Both the position numbers and the translations under genes were made by a program. From positions 82,242,001 through 82,306,000 of the forward strand of contig CM077599.1 in the NCBI GenBank assembly GCA_039654915.1: 64,000 nt of DNA. The letters are read 5' to 3'. Of this stretch, positions 1-11,815 are shown piece by piece. A model generated the notes under the pieces. It did no database searches and had not been told where the DNA came from. It worked only from the letters and a program-made list of their open reading frames with translations. How positions within the stretch are numbered: position 1 is the first letter of the stretch; each line of letters begins with the position of its first letter. The stretch is from Aquilaria yunnanensis. Its lineage: Eukaryota > Streptophyta > Magnoliopsida > Malvales > Thymelaeaceae.

Positions 1-1996
1 AATTATCATTGCCATTATTATAATTGTTGATGGACACAAATTTGCATATTTTCTTGTTGGCATTTGGCTTCACCTGTTCTATGTATCTTAGCGTTTCTCT
101 TTTTCTTTCATTTAACTGTTCCGTAGGTGGGTTTTCATGGGATATTTTTATATTGGAAAATGAAGAGTTAAGTCATATTGTTTATCACCCAACTGCTCAA
201 ATAACAACTCATTCATTGAGATACGTATTTGATAATATCAGGAAAAATCTATATATGTTCATTTAAAAAGCCCTAAAATTTAAAAAAGTCCTGTTTGCTG
301 TATAACACTCTGAGATTGTCACAGATAGTCATGGAAGACCTTATTACCTTATTTCCCTTCTTCTTATTAAGAGGTAATTTTATATTATACGTTAGTTATC
401 TAAAATCCTTTACTAAATACCAATCACAAACGACTATACTCTTAAACAAGTTCCACTTAATAGATATATATTGCATGTCTCATAATAATTTACACATTTT
501 TAAATTTACTAAATCTTAAAATAAATGAAACATTATATTTACATGATAATTAACCCATTATATTTACATCTTAAAATGAATGAAACATTACATTTTTCCA
601 AATAATTGAGAATGAACTTTGGCTATAATTTTGTGATTAGTTATGATAATAATGATAAAAAAATATAAACTATGTTTATATGACATTACATCCTTAATAG
701 TCCTTTAAAAAAATTCTAAGTAATTAACAACTTGAAAATTAATAATTCACAACTTCTAAATTACAAAAATGATCGAGTATCAACTCTAAGAAAAAAGAGG
801 GTCTACCTATGGTTTACCTCTAAGCTGGAGGTAAAATTACATTTTGTCCTTTTATGCATGAAAAATAATAAACTTTGTCCTTAACTTTTTTACACTTTTC
901 AATAGAAAATTTTAAAATTATAATTTTAACCATATCATAGTCATCTAGTAATTTTGATCTATTTAGTAATTTTTTACAATTAATGAACCTGTTAAATTAT
1001 CTTTTTTTCTTTCTATAAATGTAAAATTATATTTTTAAAGCTAATTAGCTATAAAAAAATATTACATAGACATAAATGCCTAGAAAATCTCATATAGTTT
1101 AAATTAAGATATTAGAAATTACCACCGAATAGCACCAAAAAAACATGAGGTAAAATATATATTTCTGAAATAGGACTGCCAAATTGTAAGTTTGCAAATA
1201 CATATGGGCAAACTATAATTAGTCCAGAAAATCTAAAAAATATTGTGTTTGGTTAGATCAGGGAAAATATTTCTTGGATTCTCACTTTCTAGTAGATGTC
1301 AACATTCATAATTTTTAGAAAGTGACTTTCCCAACTTCATATGTAGGAAAATAAGTTTTCAACAAACTATAAATTCAATATCTCTTTCAGAAAATAAGAA
1401 TCTAAAAAATTATTTTCACACTAAACAAACACAATTTTTGTCGGATTTAATTTTTTTCTACAGTTGTTCTTAATTATTTCATAGTTTAAAGATTACAAAT
1501 TATGAATTTTCAAAATATTAGTCTCTTACAATTTTACTTTTAAAGAATTTTGAGAAGTTCTTGAACGAAATGCTGCTAACAGTATTCCTTATCTAGTGTA
1601 GTTTGAAAATCGTTTCTGCTTCCGTCCCCGCTCCCTCTCCCCCCGATCCACTTCTTTGGAATCTCCGCATTACCATAAAAAAGTCATCATTGATTAATCA
1701 AGTAACTGTAATTTCGTGCACATCCAAAAATGCCACTCTTTCTCTTTCTGTCTCTAGCAATGTCATCTTTATGTCGTCTTCCCACGCTTTTCTCATCTTT
1801 AACAAGCGCCCTCCCAACGGCGCAAACTGCTCCTTACTCTCTCCATTCAAAAGCTTGTGCTCCCTCACATCAATGGAGAGACACAAGATCCTATTCCCAG
1901 GCAACAATGGAGGCAGAGGAAGTTGCACCCAGCTCGCCGGTTCGCCCGAGTTCGAGTTCTGGAGGGTCCGAAACCAAAATTCCCCGCAGCCCCAAC

Positions 1997-2253
1997 TGAA
2001 GAGTAAAAGTCCACCAAGGCCGCTGGCTTAAGTCCAAGTTCTAGTGTGTTTCTGATTAGTTCACGTAACTAATCCTTAAGACAGTAGGATTTCATTTTCT
2101 ATCAGGTTTTTGCTTTGTTCTTCTACTTCAAATAGAACTCCTATATACTAGGCTATTTAAAGACAAGTGATCTTAATAAAGTGTGAGTTATTCCTTCAGT
2201 TTGTTCTGTATGTTTGATCTCTTGAGCATCTAGTTGATTAAACAAACCTAACA
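1997..2253 (+). repeat. 5' LTR of copia element 1
   Basis: 257 bp, starting TG and ending CA. A TATA-like CTATATACTAGG and an AATAAAG polyadenylation-like signal lie inside. It differs from the 3' LTR at five positions. Confidence 0.95.
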
Positions 2254-2321
2254 AACTGGTATCAGAGCCAGATAAATGAAAGCAGCAGACTTTCGAGTGA
2301 CTTGCGACCAAAGAAAGTGAG

Positions 2322-5300
2322 ATGACAAGCGAAAACAATGGAGGTTTTGTCCAGCCAGCCATATCGCGGTTCGATGGGCATTATGATCATTGGAGTTTGC
2401 TAATGGAGAACTTCTTGAGGTCCAAAGAATACTGAAATCTGGCAGAGAATGGGTACGAGGAACCAGGAGAAGGAGAAGTGCTCACAGAAACACAGCAAAG
2501 AAAACTCGATGAACTGAAGCTTAAAGACTTAAAGGTAAAGAATTACTTGTTTCAAGCAATAGACAGAGCCACACTTGAAACTATCCTCGAGAAGAAGACA
2601 TCCAAACAAATCTAGGATTCAATGAAGAAGAAATTTGAAGGGAATGCACGAGTTAAACGCTTCATTCTTCAAGCACAAAGAAAGGAGTTTGAAATCCTGG
2701 AGATGAAACAAGGAGAAACCATAACTGAGTACTTCGCCAAAGTAATGTCTGTGGCCAACAAAATGAGAATATATGGAGAGCAGCTGAAAGACGTAATAAT
2801 TGTGGAGAAAATTCTCAGATCCTTAACTGACAAATTCAACTACATTGTCTGTTCTATTGAGGAATCAAAGGATATTGACAGTTTATCCATACATGAGTTA
2901 CAAAGTTCACTAATTGTGCACGAGCAAAAGTTTCACAGGGCAAAAAGCGAAGAACAATCCCTGAATGTCGTCACTGGAAGCAGATTTATTGGCAGAGGAC
3001 GAGGAAGAAGTGGATATAGAGGAAGAGGAAGAGGAAGAGGCCGTCAAGGTTTCAGTAAAGCAACTGTAGAATGATATAAGTGTCATAAATTGGGACACTT
3101 TCAATATGAGTGTCCCACGTGGGACAAAGAAGCAACTTACACAGAATTTGATGAGGAAGAGGGCATGGTATTAATGACACATGTTGACTTGTCTGAAACT
3201 GGTAAGAAAGACGTATGGTTCTTGGATTCAGGATGCTCAAATCACATGAGTGGAAACAGATCTCTGTTCAGAAACCTGGACGAAAACTTCAAGCATTCAG
3301 TTAAACTGGGCAACAATATGAAGATGAATGTGACTGGAAAAGGGAATGTGAGATTATCATTAAATGGAGTCAGGCACATAATCTCAGAAGTATTCTATGT
3401 ACCAGAACTGAAGAACAACCTATTAAGCATTGGTCAGCTGCAACAGAAAAGTGTGGCCATTGTGTTCAATGAAGGAAAATGCAGAATCTACCATCCAGAC
3501 AAAGGGCTAATCATTGAAGCTTTCATGTCAACTAACAGAATGTTTACTCTATCAAGCAGATCACAGGCACATGAAGAAACTTGTTTTCAAATCAGATCAC
3601 AGGACCTGACTAACCTTTGGCATAGGAGATATGGGCACTTAAGCCTTAAAGGCCTAAAGACACTACAAACCAAAGAAATGGTATGTGGACTTCCGCTTCT
3701 CTCAGCATCAGAAACTTCATGCACCTGCTGCCTAATTGGGAAGCAACATAGAAATCCTATTCCTAAGGAAACTACATGGAGAGCAGCACAAAAATTGGAG
3801 CTAATTCACGCTGATATATGTGGACCTATCAACCCTACTTCCAACAGCAAGAAAAGGTATTTTTTATGTTTCATTGATGATTTTAGCAGAAAGCATGGGT
3901 ATATTTCCTGACAGAAAAATCAGATGCTCTACAAATGTTCAAAATCTTCAAGAAACATGTAGAAAAGGAGACTGGAGCATACATAAAATGCTTACGTACT
4001 GATAGAGGGGGTGAGTTTAACTCTGAGGAATTTAAGAGGTTCTGTGAAGAAAATGGTGTGAAAAGACAACTAACCACAGCCTTCACCCCACAACAGAATG
4101 GTGTGGCAGAGAGGAAAAATAGGACAGTGATGAACATGGTTCGAACCATGCTGTCAGACAAGAAGATTCCTAAAACCTTCTGGCCTGAAGCAGTAAACTG
4201 GGCAATCTACATCCTAAACAGATGCCCCACTTTAGCTGTTAAGGACATCACCCCTCAAGAAGCTTGGAGTGGAATCAAACCTAGAGTAGAGCACTTAAGA
4301 ATTTTTGGAAGCTTAGCTCATGTTCACGTGCCAGATGCAAAGAGAACCAAACTTGATGACAAGAGTTTCACCTGCGTGTTTTTAGGTGTTAGTGAGGAGT
4401 CAAAAGGATACAGATTATATGATCCAACCTTAAAAAGAATTGTTGTCAGCAGGGATGTGTTTTTTGAAGAAGAAAAATAATGGAATTGGGAAGAGAACTA
4501 CAGACAACAGGTTTTAATGGAGCTTGAGTGGGAAGAGAATGAGAAATCTGCTGAAGAAAAAAGTGAAAGTGACAAGAATGATGCCAATACAGAAGAGACT
4601 GAATCAACTGAAACTGAAAAAGGAGAAGATGCTGTAAGGAAAAAGGATAAAAGAGCAAGACAACCTCCAAAATGGATGCAAGACTATGAAAGTGGGACAG
4701 AACTTTCTGAAGATGAAGTTAATATGGTGGCTGCAGATGAGACAGATCCTGTGCTCTTCGAAGATGCTGTAAAAAGTCACAAATGGAGGAAAGCCATGGA
4801 CACTAAGATAGAAGCAATAGTAAAAAACAACACCTGGACTCTCACTGAATTACCTCCAGGGGTGCCAAGAAAATTGGAGTTAAATGGGTTTATAAAACAA
4901 AATACAATGAGCAAGGAAAGATTGACAAATACAAGGCTCGGTTGGTTGCTAAGGGTTACTCACAAGAACATGGAGTAGACTATACAGAAGTATATGCCCC
5001 CGTGGCTAGAATGGACACAGTCAGAATGATCATTGCCTTGGCAGCTCAAAGGAATTGGGATATCTTCCAGTTAGATGTAAAATCAGCCTTTCTCCATGGG
5101 AACTTGAATGAAAATGTCTTTGTTGAACAGCCAAGAGGATATGAAAAAAGGGGGGAAGAACACTTGGTGTACAAGCTGCACAAAGCTCTATATGGATTAA
5201 AGCAAGCTCCAAGATCTTGGTTTAGTAGAATTGAAACTCATTTTACAGAACAAGGATTCCAAAGATGCGGCAGTGAACAGACATTGTTTACCAAGAGAAA

Positions 5301-6288
5301 TAAAGAAGGAAGGATTCTAATAGTGAGCATCTATGTTGATGATTTAATCTTTACTGGAGATGATAGAAGCTTAATGGACAGTTTCAAGGTTTCTATGATG
5401 AAAGAGTTTGATATGACTGATTTGGGAAAGCTGAGATTTTTTCTTGGAATAGAAGTACTTCAAAGGGCTGACAGTATTTACATTTACCAAAGGAAATATG
5501 CACAGGAAGTATTGAAGAAGTTTGGAATGACAGAAAGCAAGTCAGTAGACAGTCCAATAGTTCCAGGATTTAAGATAAGCAGGGACTTAAATGGAGAGAA
5601 AGTTAATGAGACTCATTACAAACAAATTATAGGAAGTCTCATGTATTTGACAGCAACGCGTCCTGATATAATGTTTGCCATCAGTCTTATTAGCAGATAC
5701 ATGGCCAGACCTACTGAGCTTCATCTACAAGCAGCAAAAAGGGTATTGAGGTATCTTAAAGGAACTATAAATTATGGAATTCAGTACAAGAAAGGAGAAG
5801 AGAGTAACTTGAGAGCTTTCACAGATAATGACTACGCTGGAGACATGGAAAATAGAGAGAGCACTTCAGGATATGTATTTCTAATGAGCTCAAGAGCTGT
5901 TGCCTGGTCTTCAAGAAAACAACCAATAGTAACTCTATCTACCACTGAAGCTGAATTCGTGGCAGCAGCAGGATGTGCATCCCAAGCTATTTGGATGCAA
6001 AGAATACTAAAGGAACTGGGATATGATCAGAAGGACAGCATAACAATGATGTGTGATAATAGCTCAACAATCAAACTTTCTAAGAATCCTGTTATGCATG
6101 GACGAAGCAAGCATATTGATGTACGTTTTCATTTCTTGAGAGAACTGGTAAAAGAAGGAGCTATTGAGTTAGTACATTGTACAAGTCAGAACCAAATAGC
6201 TGATGTGATGACAAAGCCATTGAAGCTTGAAGCTTTCCAAAGACTTCGAGAGCAGCTAGGAGTCTGTGATGTTTCAGAAATAAACTAA
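2322..6288 (+). pseudogene. Copia 1 gag-pol polyprotein, disrupted
   Basis: The frame opens at ATG 2322 with a UBN2-type gag. The CCHC knuckle region is at 3075-3115 and the aspartic protease WFLDSGCSNHMS at 3216-3251. The integrase HHCC part follows near 3620-3750, then the core with HADICGP and DRGGEF. RT has YVDD at 5332-5343. RNase H follows with the SKHIDVRFHF block near 6108. Lesions are in-frame stops at 2433 (TGA), 2613 (TAG), 3072 (TGA, replacing the first knuckle Cys) and 4478 (TAA), and frameshifts near 3892 and 4870. RT-RNase H is open from about 4875 to 6288. The first two stops fit G-to-A changes in Trp codons. The element cannot make a full polyprotein. Confidence 0.93.
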
Positions 6289-6319
6289 AAGCCTATAGCA
6301 ATTAGTTTAAGGGAGGGAA

Positions 6320-6576
6320 TGAAGAGTAAAAGTCCACCAAGGCCGCTAGCTTAAGTCCAAGTTCTAGTGTGTTTCTGATTAGTTCACGCAACTAATCCTT
6401 AGGACAGTAGGATTTCGTTTTCTATCAGGTTTTTACTTTGTTCTTCTACTTCAAATAGAACTCCTATATACTAGGCTATTTAAAGACAAGTGATCTTAAT
6501 AAAGTGTGAGTTATTCCTTCAGTTTGTTCTGTATGTTTGATCTCTTGAGCATCTAGTTGATTAAACAAACCTAACA
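6320..6576 (+). repeat. 3' LTR of copia element 1
   Basis: 257 bp direct repeat of 1997-2253, preceded by the polypurine tract at 6309-6319 and followed by the CCAAC target duplication. Confidence 0.95.
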
Positions 6577-7126
6577 CCAACTACTCTCGGCCGATCAGCT
6601 CTTCCTCAACGGCGTCATTCTCCCCCTCGACCTCCTACACCTCGGAAAACCCGACACGAAACCCCCACTTTATCCGAACTCTGCCACTCTGCAGCCCTCC
6701 GGTCCAAGACGGTGGCTGGAAATTTTCAGGAAAGACAGCGCCAAGCTTGGAAACGTAAGAAAGGAAGAGAAGAAGAGCCGGAGTCGAAATTCGGCTGAGT
6801 TAAATATCAATATATGGCCGTTTTCTCGGAGCAGGTGCGCCGGAAACAACAGAACCCGACGGTCCAGGATTGGTGCCGGCGCTCAGGTAGGACGGAAGGC
6901 AAACAGCGCGCCGTGCTCTCGGAGTAATTCGAGGGGAGAGTCCAAATCGAGTGTGAAGGGGCCAAGTAGTCCAGGCCGGGTGGGCGTTCACGTGGGTCGG
7001 AGCAGCCCCGTTTGGCACGCCCGTCGCGGAGGTTCGTGGCCGAAGAGGTCCGACGCGGTGGGCAGACAGAGCAAACCAGCCAGCGGTAACAAAGCCTATT
7101 TGTTACCATTTGAGCTAAAGCTTTGA

Positions 7127-9281
7127 ACGCACCGAAAAGTGTTGGAAATGAGAACCATTTGAGCTGCAGAAGCGATAATGTTGGGAATGGCAGTAATCTA
7201 TTTGGTTTGAGAATCCTCTTCGCTAAGAAAATTTTTTGAATTTGTTCCTTTTTTGGTCAAGTAATTAGTGGCATATATTAACTCCTTGTAAATAGCAACT
7301 TTTCTTCAAATCATAGTGAGAAAATGTACGGTTTGAGTCCTATTTAAACTTAACCTGACCAATTCGATCCGAATCAACTAGATTCGGTTCGGGTTCGTTT
7401 AGGTTATATTTTGGTTCGGTTCAATCTGAGAAAGGAAAAAGAAATGAACTGACCCTAGTCTCTTAGAAATCTAATAGATATTATTCTTGTGTTTCATGGC
7501 TAAGATCATCATGTAGTGATTAGGTAGTATGATTTATGATTATTATCATTTATGATTTTTTCACGAGAGAAGAAGATTAAGTATTTTTTTTTATTTTTAA
7601 TTAGTTGTATTACGCATCAGTTATGGTGTTTACAATTTTTCCTATATAAATCTTAAAATTTTAAGAATATTCAAAAACTGCAATTTCTTTTTTGATATTC
7701 AGAAGCATCATACAAGTGTATATAGGAAGAGATATACTATTAATTAGGGAAAGAGACATGCCAGCTTTTTCGTGACCAGAATGGCAACCAAACTAGTTTT
7801 TGTATGATATGTTAGAGAAAGTTGAGAGGTTAGAATTCAAATTTTGGACCTCCCTCATATCCCTTAGAGCCTTTAACTATTAGGCTAAAGAACTAAGATA
7901 AAAAACAACGAATTGAACTGAAGCAAACCAATTTTTATCTGGTGAGGTTTTTTATCATATTTGCAAGTTGTTCGGTTTGGGCTAGATCTAACAATTGCCA
8001 AACAGATCATGTTTAAGTTAAGTGAAATACTAATAAAAATTTATTAAAAGTAGGGGAAAAAAATTTATGCTTGACATTCGTACATTTGTGGTTGCATGTG
8101 TGTTTGATTTATTTGGAATCTTATTATAATGGGTAAAAATCTGTGACCTTGCAGATGGCTTTATTTGAAGTTTAGGTTAATTTCGACAACATAAGAAGCT
8201 TTAGAATCAAGTGAGTTAAAATTAGGATTTGAGAGGTCAATATGTTATAGTCCGATCAGTTTGAGGATCTAATTCTGCCCAGATGAACATAAGTTGGATG
8301 AACCCCAAGGCTGAGTCTGCAAAGTTTAGTTTTAGGCCTAACATAAACGGATTTGATGTTGGAGGGCAAAATTGCCGATCTGTAAAAGCTTGGGGGCTAA
8401 TAGCACAGTTTTTTTTTCTTTAAAGAAAGAAAAAAACTACTATAAATAAGAAACAATGATAAAGAACAAGTAAGAAGTACTAGCCAGCACATGGGCGACT
8501 GGAGGCATGTTGGAGGTGAAACTTTGAATTCCTGTGGTAAATCTGAAACGCTCTCACATGATTTATTAGAATAGCTACAGCTCTATACAACTAACTGTAC
8601 TTAGAGGTAAATGTATTGAAAACAATGCATACATGACACTTTTTGGAATGATCAAAGGCGGTAATATGAATTAGGGGTGAACGAACATGGATCACATTTT
8701 GTTGGTTTTTTTAGTGCCTAAAAGCTAAGAATTGAAAAGAATTAAACTAATAGTTCAGTTTTTTTTTTAATTTTAGTTCTTGGACAACTACAAAATCTAA
8801 TAAAATTTCATTCAAAATAACATTCAACAACTAAAAATAATGGAATTCATCAACATTTACCACTTTAAAAATATTAGCACAACTCGCAACTACTTTCAAG
8901 TGTATTTAATACACATGTAGTTTGGAGTGCGAAGGTTAATTGGGAAAGTTAGTGATAGTATAAGGTTAGGTCAAGTCTTATATTAAAATTAAAAATTAAA
9001 TAAGGATAAATATATAATATCATAAATCTTATGTTATATCTAAATATATTTTTGGTTTTGTTCTACCTTGGATTGGATTCATATGGAACTAAAACAAACC
9101 TAAAAACTGGTGGGTTTTCTAGTAGTGGAACAAATCCACAAATCATCATTAATTTTCACCCAACATAAACCAACCCAATAACGATGTATCAAGTTGGGTT
9201 TTGGTTCTACTCAATTCATGCAAATCTCTAATATAAATCTCATCTTTAATAGATAAAAAAAATGGAGACATTGGCCCAAAT
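7127..9281. other. Non-coding 3' part of the left duplicate
   Basis: AT-rich sequence without a credible gene. It matches 61144-63136 with indels. It includes the dispersed repeat described at 7741-7895 and stretches rich in GGTTCGGTT-like words near 7380-7430. Confidence 0.6.
7741..7895. repeat. Dispersed repeat, copy 1 (AGGGAAAGAGACATGCCAG ... CTATTAGGCTAAAGAAC)
   Basis: About 155 bp. It is found again at 61505-61665 (the duplicate) and, more diverged, at 55505-55640 outside the duplication. The end resembles the complement of a tRNA-like segment (TTTAACTATTAGGCTAAAG), so a SINE-like origin is possible but unproven. Confidence 0.45.
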
Positions 9282-10043
9282 AATTCTTAATATAGATGAA
9301 AAATTTATTTAGAAAAATTTACTCTTAAATTTAACCATTATGGACCAAATTACTTTATTAAACTATAGACTTGGAAGTAAATAATTGATGCTACAAATCT
9401 TAATAATCAATAATGATAAAAAAAATGATAGAAATACAAAACTATGTTTACTATATGTTAATCGACTAACAGTTTAACCATTAATTTAATAAAGATAAAA
9501 AAAAAAGTGGAAAAAACTAGATAAAGTCAAATCAACCAGAACCAGGCTAAAAGTAGGCAAATTATAATGAGTCAAGCTTCATTTTAGAAAACAACAATAA
9601 AGAAAATAAATATAAAAAAGGTTAGGATGAAGACAAACAAAAATTAAAAAGCTTTAAGTATTAAGGATTTAACAATTGACTTAAGAAGATAAAAAATAAT
9701 TTAACTAAAAAATAAACAAATTATGGTTATCAATGTCTTAGTTTAGAATATAGTACATAAAAACAACAAAAAGAAAAGCTTGGGGGCCAAGAGAACAAAT
9801 AGAAGATTTAATTAAATAGTTATAAAATTTGGGGACTAAAATGTAACACGAATGTAACTCAAGTCCAAAAAAGAAAAAATTAGAAAAACTGTGACAGCTT
9901 TGATAAAATATTAAAAGCATGAGAAAGAAATTTTTATAAGCACTATACTATCACAAATAAAAAAAATCTATCAATTTTTTTAAAACCAGTATTACATGTA
10001 GCAGATAGCAGTAGTAGTAGTAGTAGTAGTAATAATAATACTA

Positions 10044-10115
<72 letters not shown>

Positions 10116-10830
10116 TATAGTAAATGGAAATCAAATAAAGTGAACGGGCTTTTATAGTGAATGGTGAAAATGATGATGTTTATGATAAAATATTATAATA
10201 AAAAACTATGAAAAGATAGAAAAATGAAACTAATAAGAAATATATCTAAACTTAAAAAAATTAAAATCATTACTAGTATTATTTATTTTGAAAAAAATAA
10301 TTAAAATTATATTTATTTGAATAAAAAATAATTTAATATTTTAATTCACGCGTAATGCAGATATGCATCTACTAGTACTAAAAAGTTACACTATTCTATT
10401 TATACTTGTACGATATATATACAGTGTTATGGTGATGAATGGTTTGAGCCTCGAAATGTTTCCTCATGTATGCTCTCAAAGTGTTTATTCAAAATTACAA
10501 AGGATGCAGGAACTCCAGCCCTGCGACTATGCTTCAAGTTTCTAAAGCCTTTATATATATATATATATATATATATATGAAGGATTTTGCATCGAGCCAT
10601 GCATGGAGGATTTTAATTTCAGGTCCCATTTGCACTGGTTCTCTTTTTAGGCTTCTCAATAATTCCTTTATATGCATCACTAAGACGCATTTATGTTCGT
10701 CTGACTTGCTAAGATTAAGATCTGTTTTTAAATTTATTCAAAGCTTTCAAAAATGGTTGATGCTAACCAAAATGGTTAACATCCCCTAAGTAGAGTTGCA
10801 TCCATCAAGCTCTTTTGGTTGCTGAACAAA
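9282..10830. other. AT-rich intergenic region
   Basis: No credible coding sequence was seen. It contains a large trinucleotide microsatellite (10003-10116) and a short TA tract (about 10552-10577). The ATG-initiated frames here are short and low in complexity. Confidence 0.6.
10003..10116. repeat. Compound trinucleotide microsatellite (AGT)n-(AAT)n-(ATT)n
   Basis: An uninterrupted run of AGT units passes into AAT and then a long ATT array. It is likely polymorphic in length. Confidence 0.95.
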
Positions 10831-10834
10831 GACA

Positions 10835-10985
10835 TTATGGAACATAATCCTCGTATCCAGATTGAAGGAACTGGTGTTGCATAGCAGCTAAAACAAGCAG
10901 TTGTGAGTTGCGGCGTCCATAATGCAGGCTACTAGCTTGCCTCATATCAATTGCCATAACATCAGGTTTGCCTCTGGTTTGTGGA
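10835..10985 (-). other. Possible terminal exon or gene fragment, unidentified
   Basis: On the minus strand an open frame of about 48 codons contains KPDVMAIDMRQ, YGRRNSQLLVLAAMQHQF and GYEDYVP and ends at TAA (10837-10835). Its composition looks like real protein, unlike the AT-rich surroundings. A possible acceptor (CAAACCAG) sits at its 5' end. I do not recognise the family. It may be a last exon or a relic lying 3' of the NBS-LRR pseudogene. No upstream exon could be firmly joined. Confidence 0.35.
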
Positions 10986-11579
10986 ACAGAACAATTTGAT
11001 GATAAAACATGTTTACAAATCCCACAAGTTGTGCCACCTTTTGTGTTGTACCATATCTGGACGCACCTCCTATGAGCAAACTGAAACTATTCGAGATTTG
11101 TACCACATAAAAATTTTAGCTAGATCCATTTTACAAATGAAATGCCAGCATTACACAAATATTAAACTGAACAAGCTAACCACAATTATAGTTAAAGCAA
11201 ATTCAAATTTAATTCCAAACTGAATATAATTGATGGATGTACATTCTAGTTCTTCAAAATTCTTTCATCTTCTTACTTCTGAAAACCTACTTTTCTCGTG
11301 AAACAATCATTATTCTCCTGTGACGTGAGTGTAAAAGGTTGTAGTAATTTGTGGATTATATGAAAGCAAACTTCTTAGTTCTTACCCGATTCCTGGGAAG
11401 AAAAAGCTGGAAACAGGAATGGAAGCTTTCAGACTGAATATTTGAATATCAATTCCTATCCATCAAGAGATTGCAAACTGACAGCATACTTTAGGCAAGC
11501 CTAGGTGGCCACTGCATATAATTAATATTTGTATGTCAAATTTGATTAGTCATTTTCTTTAAAAAAAGAACAAACTTTT

Positions 11580-11815
11580 CGTGAGTATTTATATATAAAT
11601 GGATGCTATCAATTATTGCACTTATTCATACTCATAGTTCTTGGATGATTTCAACGTCAAACAAGATGACTGGAATGTGAGAAATCTTGGACAACTCAGG
11701 GCCACTCAAGGTATTGCAGAGAAGAAAGCTTGTCAAACCATTCTGGCAAAGCATCCGGTCTATTTAAGTTTACTAACGTCAGGCGTTTCAGAGCAGTGAA
11801 GTATATATATATAAA
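11580..11815 (-). pseudogene. Partial duplicate of the LRR gene 3' end
   Basis: 11580-11715 repeats the stretch at about 11805-11932, the 3' end of the NBS-LRR gene and its downstream flank. 11715-11800 repeats a region near 12333-12425 that encodes LPEWLEKLSSLQE. The two blocks are adjacent here but ~400 bases apart in the main gene, so the fragment is internally deleted. It has no long open frame. Confidence 0.7.

Larger units (their letters stand above)
1997..6576 (+). mobile_element. Ty1/copia LTR retrotransposon 1, complete but decayed (4580 bp)
   Basis: Two 257 bp LTRs (TGAAGAG...CCTAACA) bound the element. The 5 bp target duplication CCAAC lies at 1992-1996 and 6577-6581. A primer binding site TGGTATCAGAGCC (initiator tRNA-Met type) is at 2257-2269, and a purine tract AAGGGAGGGAA directly precedes the 3' LTR. 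The order protease, integrase, RT, RNase H defines Ty1/copia. The LTRs differ at 5 sites, all transitions (~1.9%). The duplicate locus at 58566-63136 preserves the empty site. Confidence 0.97.
1873..7126 (+). pseudogene. Interrupted gene with SPEFEFW / LSADQLF / RSRSAGN motifs (left duplicate)
   Basis: This is the left copy of the gene at 60382-61143. The 5' part (1873-1996) encodes the SPEFEFWRVRN block and is cut after a Gln codon by copia element 1. The 3' part resumes at 6577 and encodes the ADQLF, basic KKSRSRNSAELN, PFSRSRCAGN and GRSSPVW blocks. A 19-base filler at about 7095-7113 then leads to TGA at 7124-7126, removing the conserved C-terminus. The motifs recall a plant-specific family of small Ser/Arg-rich proteins, often annotated as uncharacterised or membrane-associated kinase regulator-like. 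That family link is from memory. Two independent lesions make this copy a pseudogene. Confidence 0.75.
1..9281 (+). repeat. Left copy of a ~4.6 kb segmental duplication (interrupted by copia element 1)
   Basis: The sequence from base 1 to about 9281, minus the copia insertion at 1997-6581, aligns with 58566-63136 in the same orientation. The left end is cut by the window edge. Homology stops abruptly after the shared TTGGCCCAAA at 9271-9280. Differences include ~50 extra bases near 782-831 and ~135 extra bases near 7447-7595 in this copy. Over about 515 aligned bases of the contained gene I counted 19 mismatches (~3.7%). Confidence 0.9.

Noticed and set aside
24..519. Open frames of 74-80 codons at the left edge, conserved in the right duplicate (58617-59082)
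   Set aside because: Their similarity follows from the segmental duplication. They are AT-rich, start at non-ATG codons and resemble no protein.
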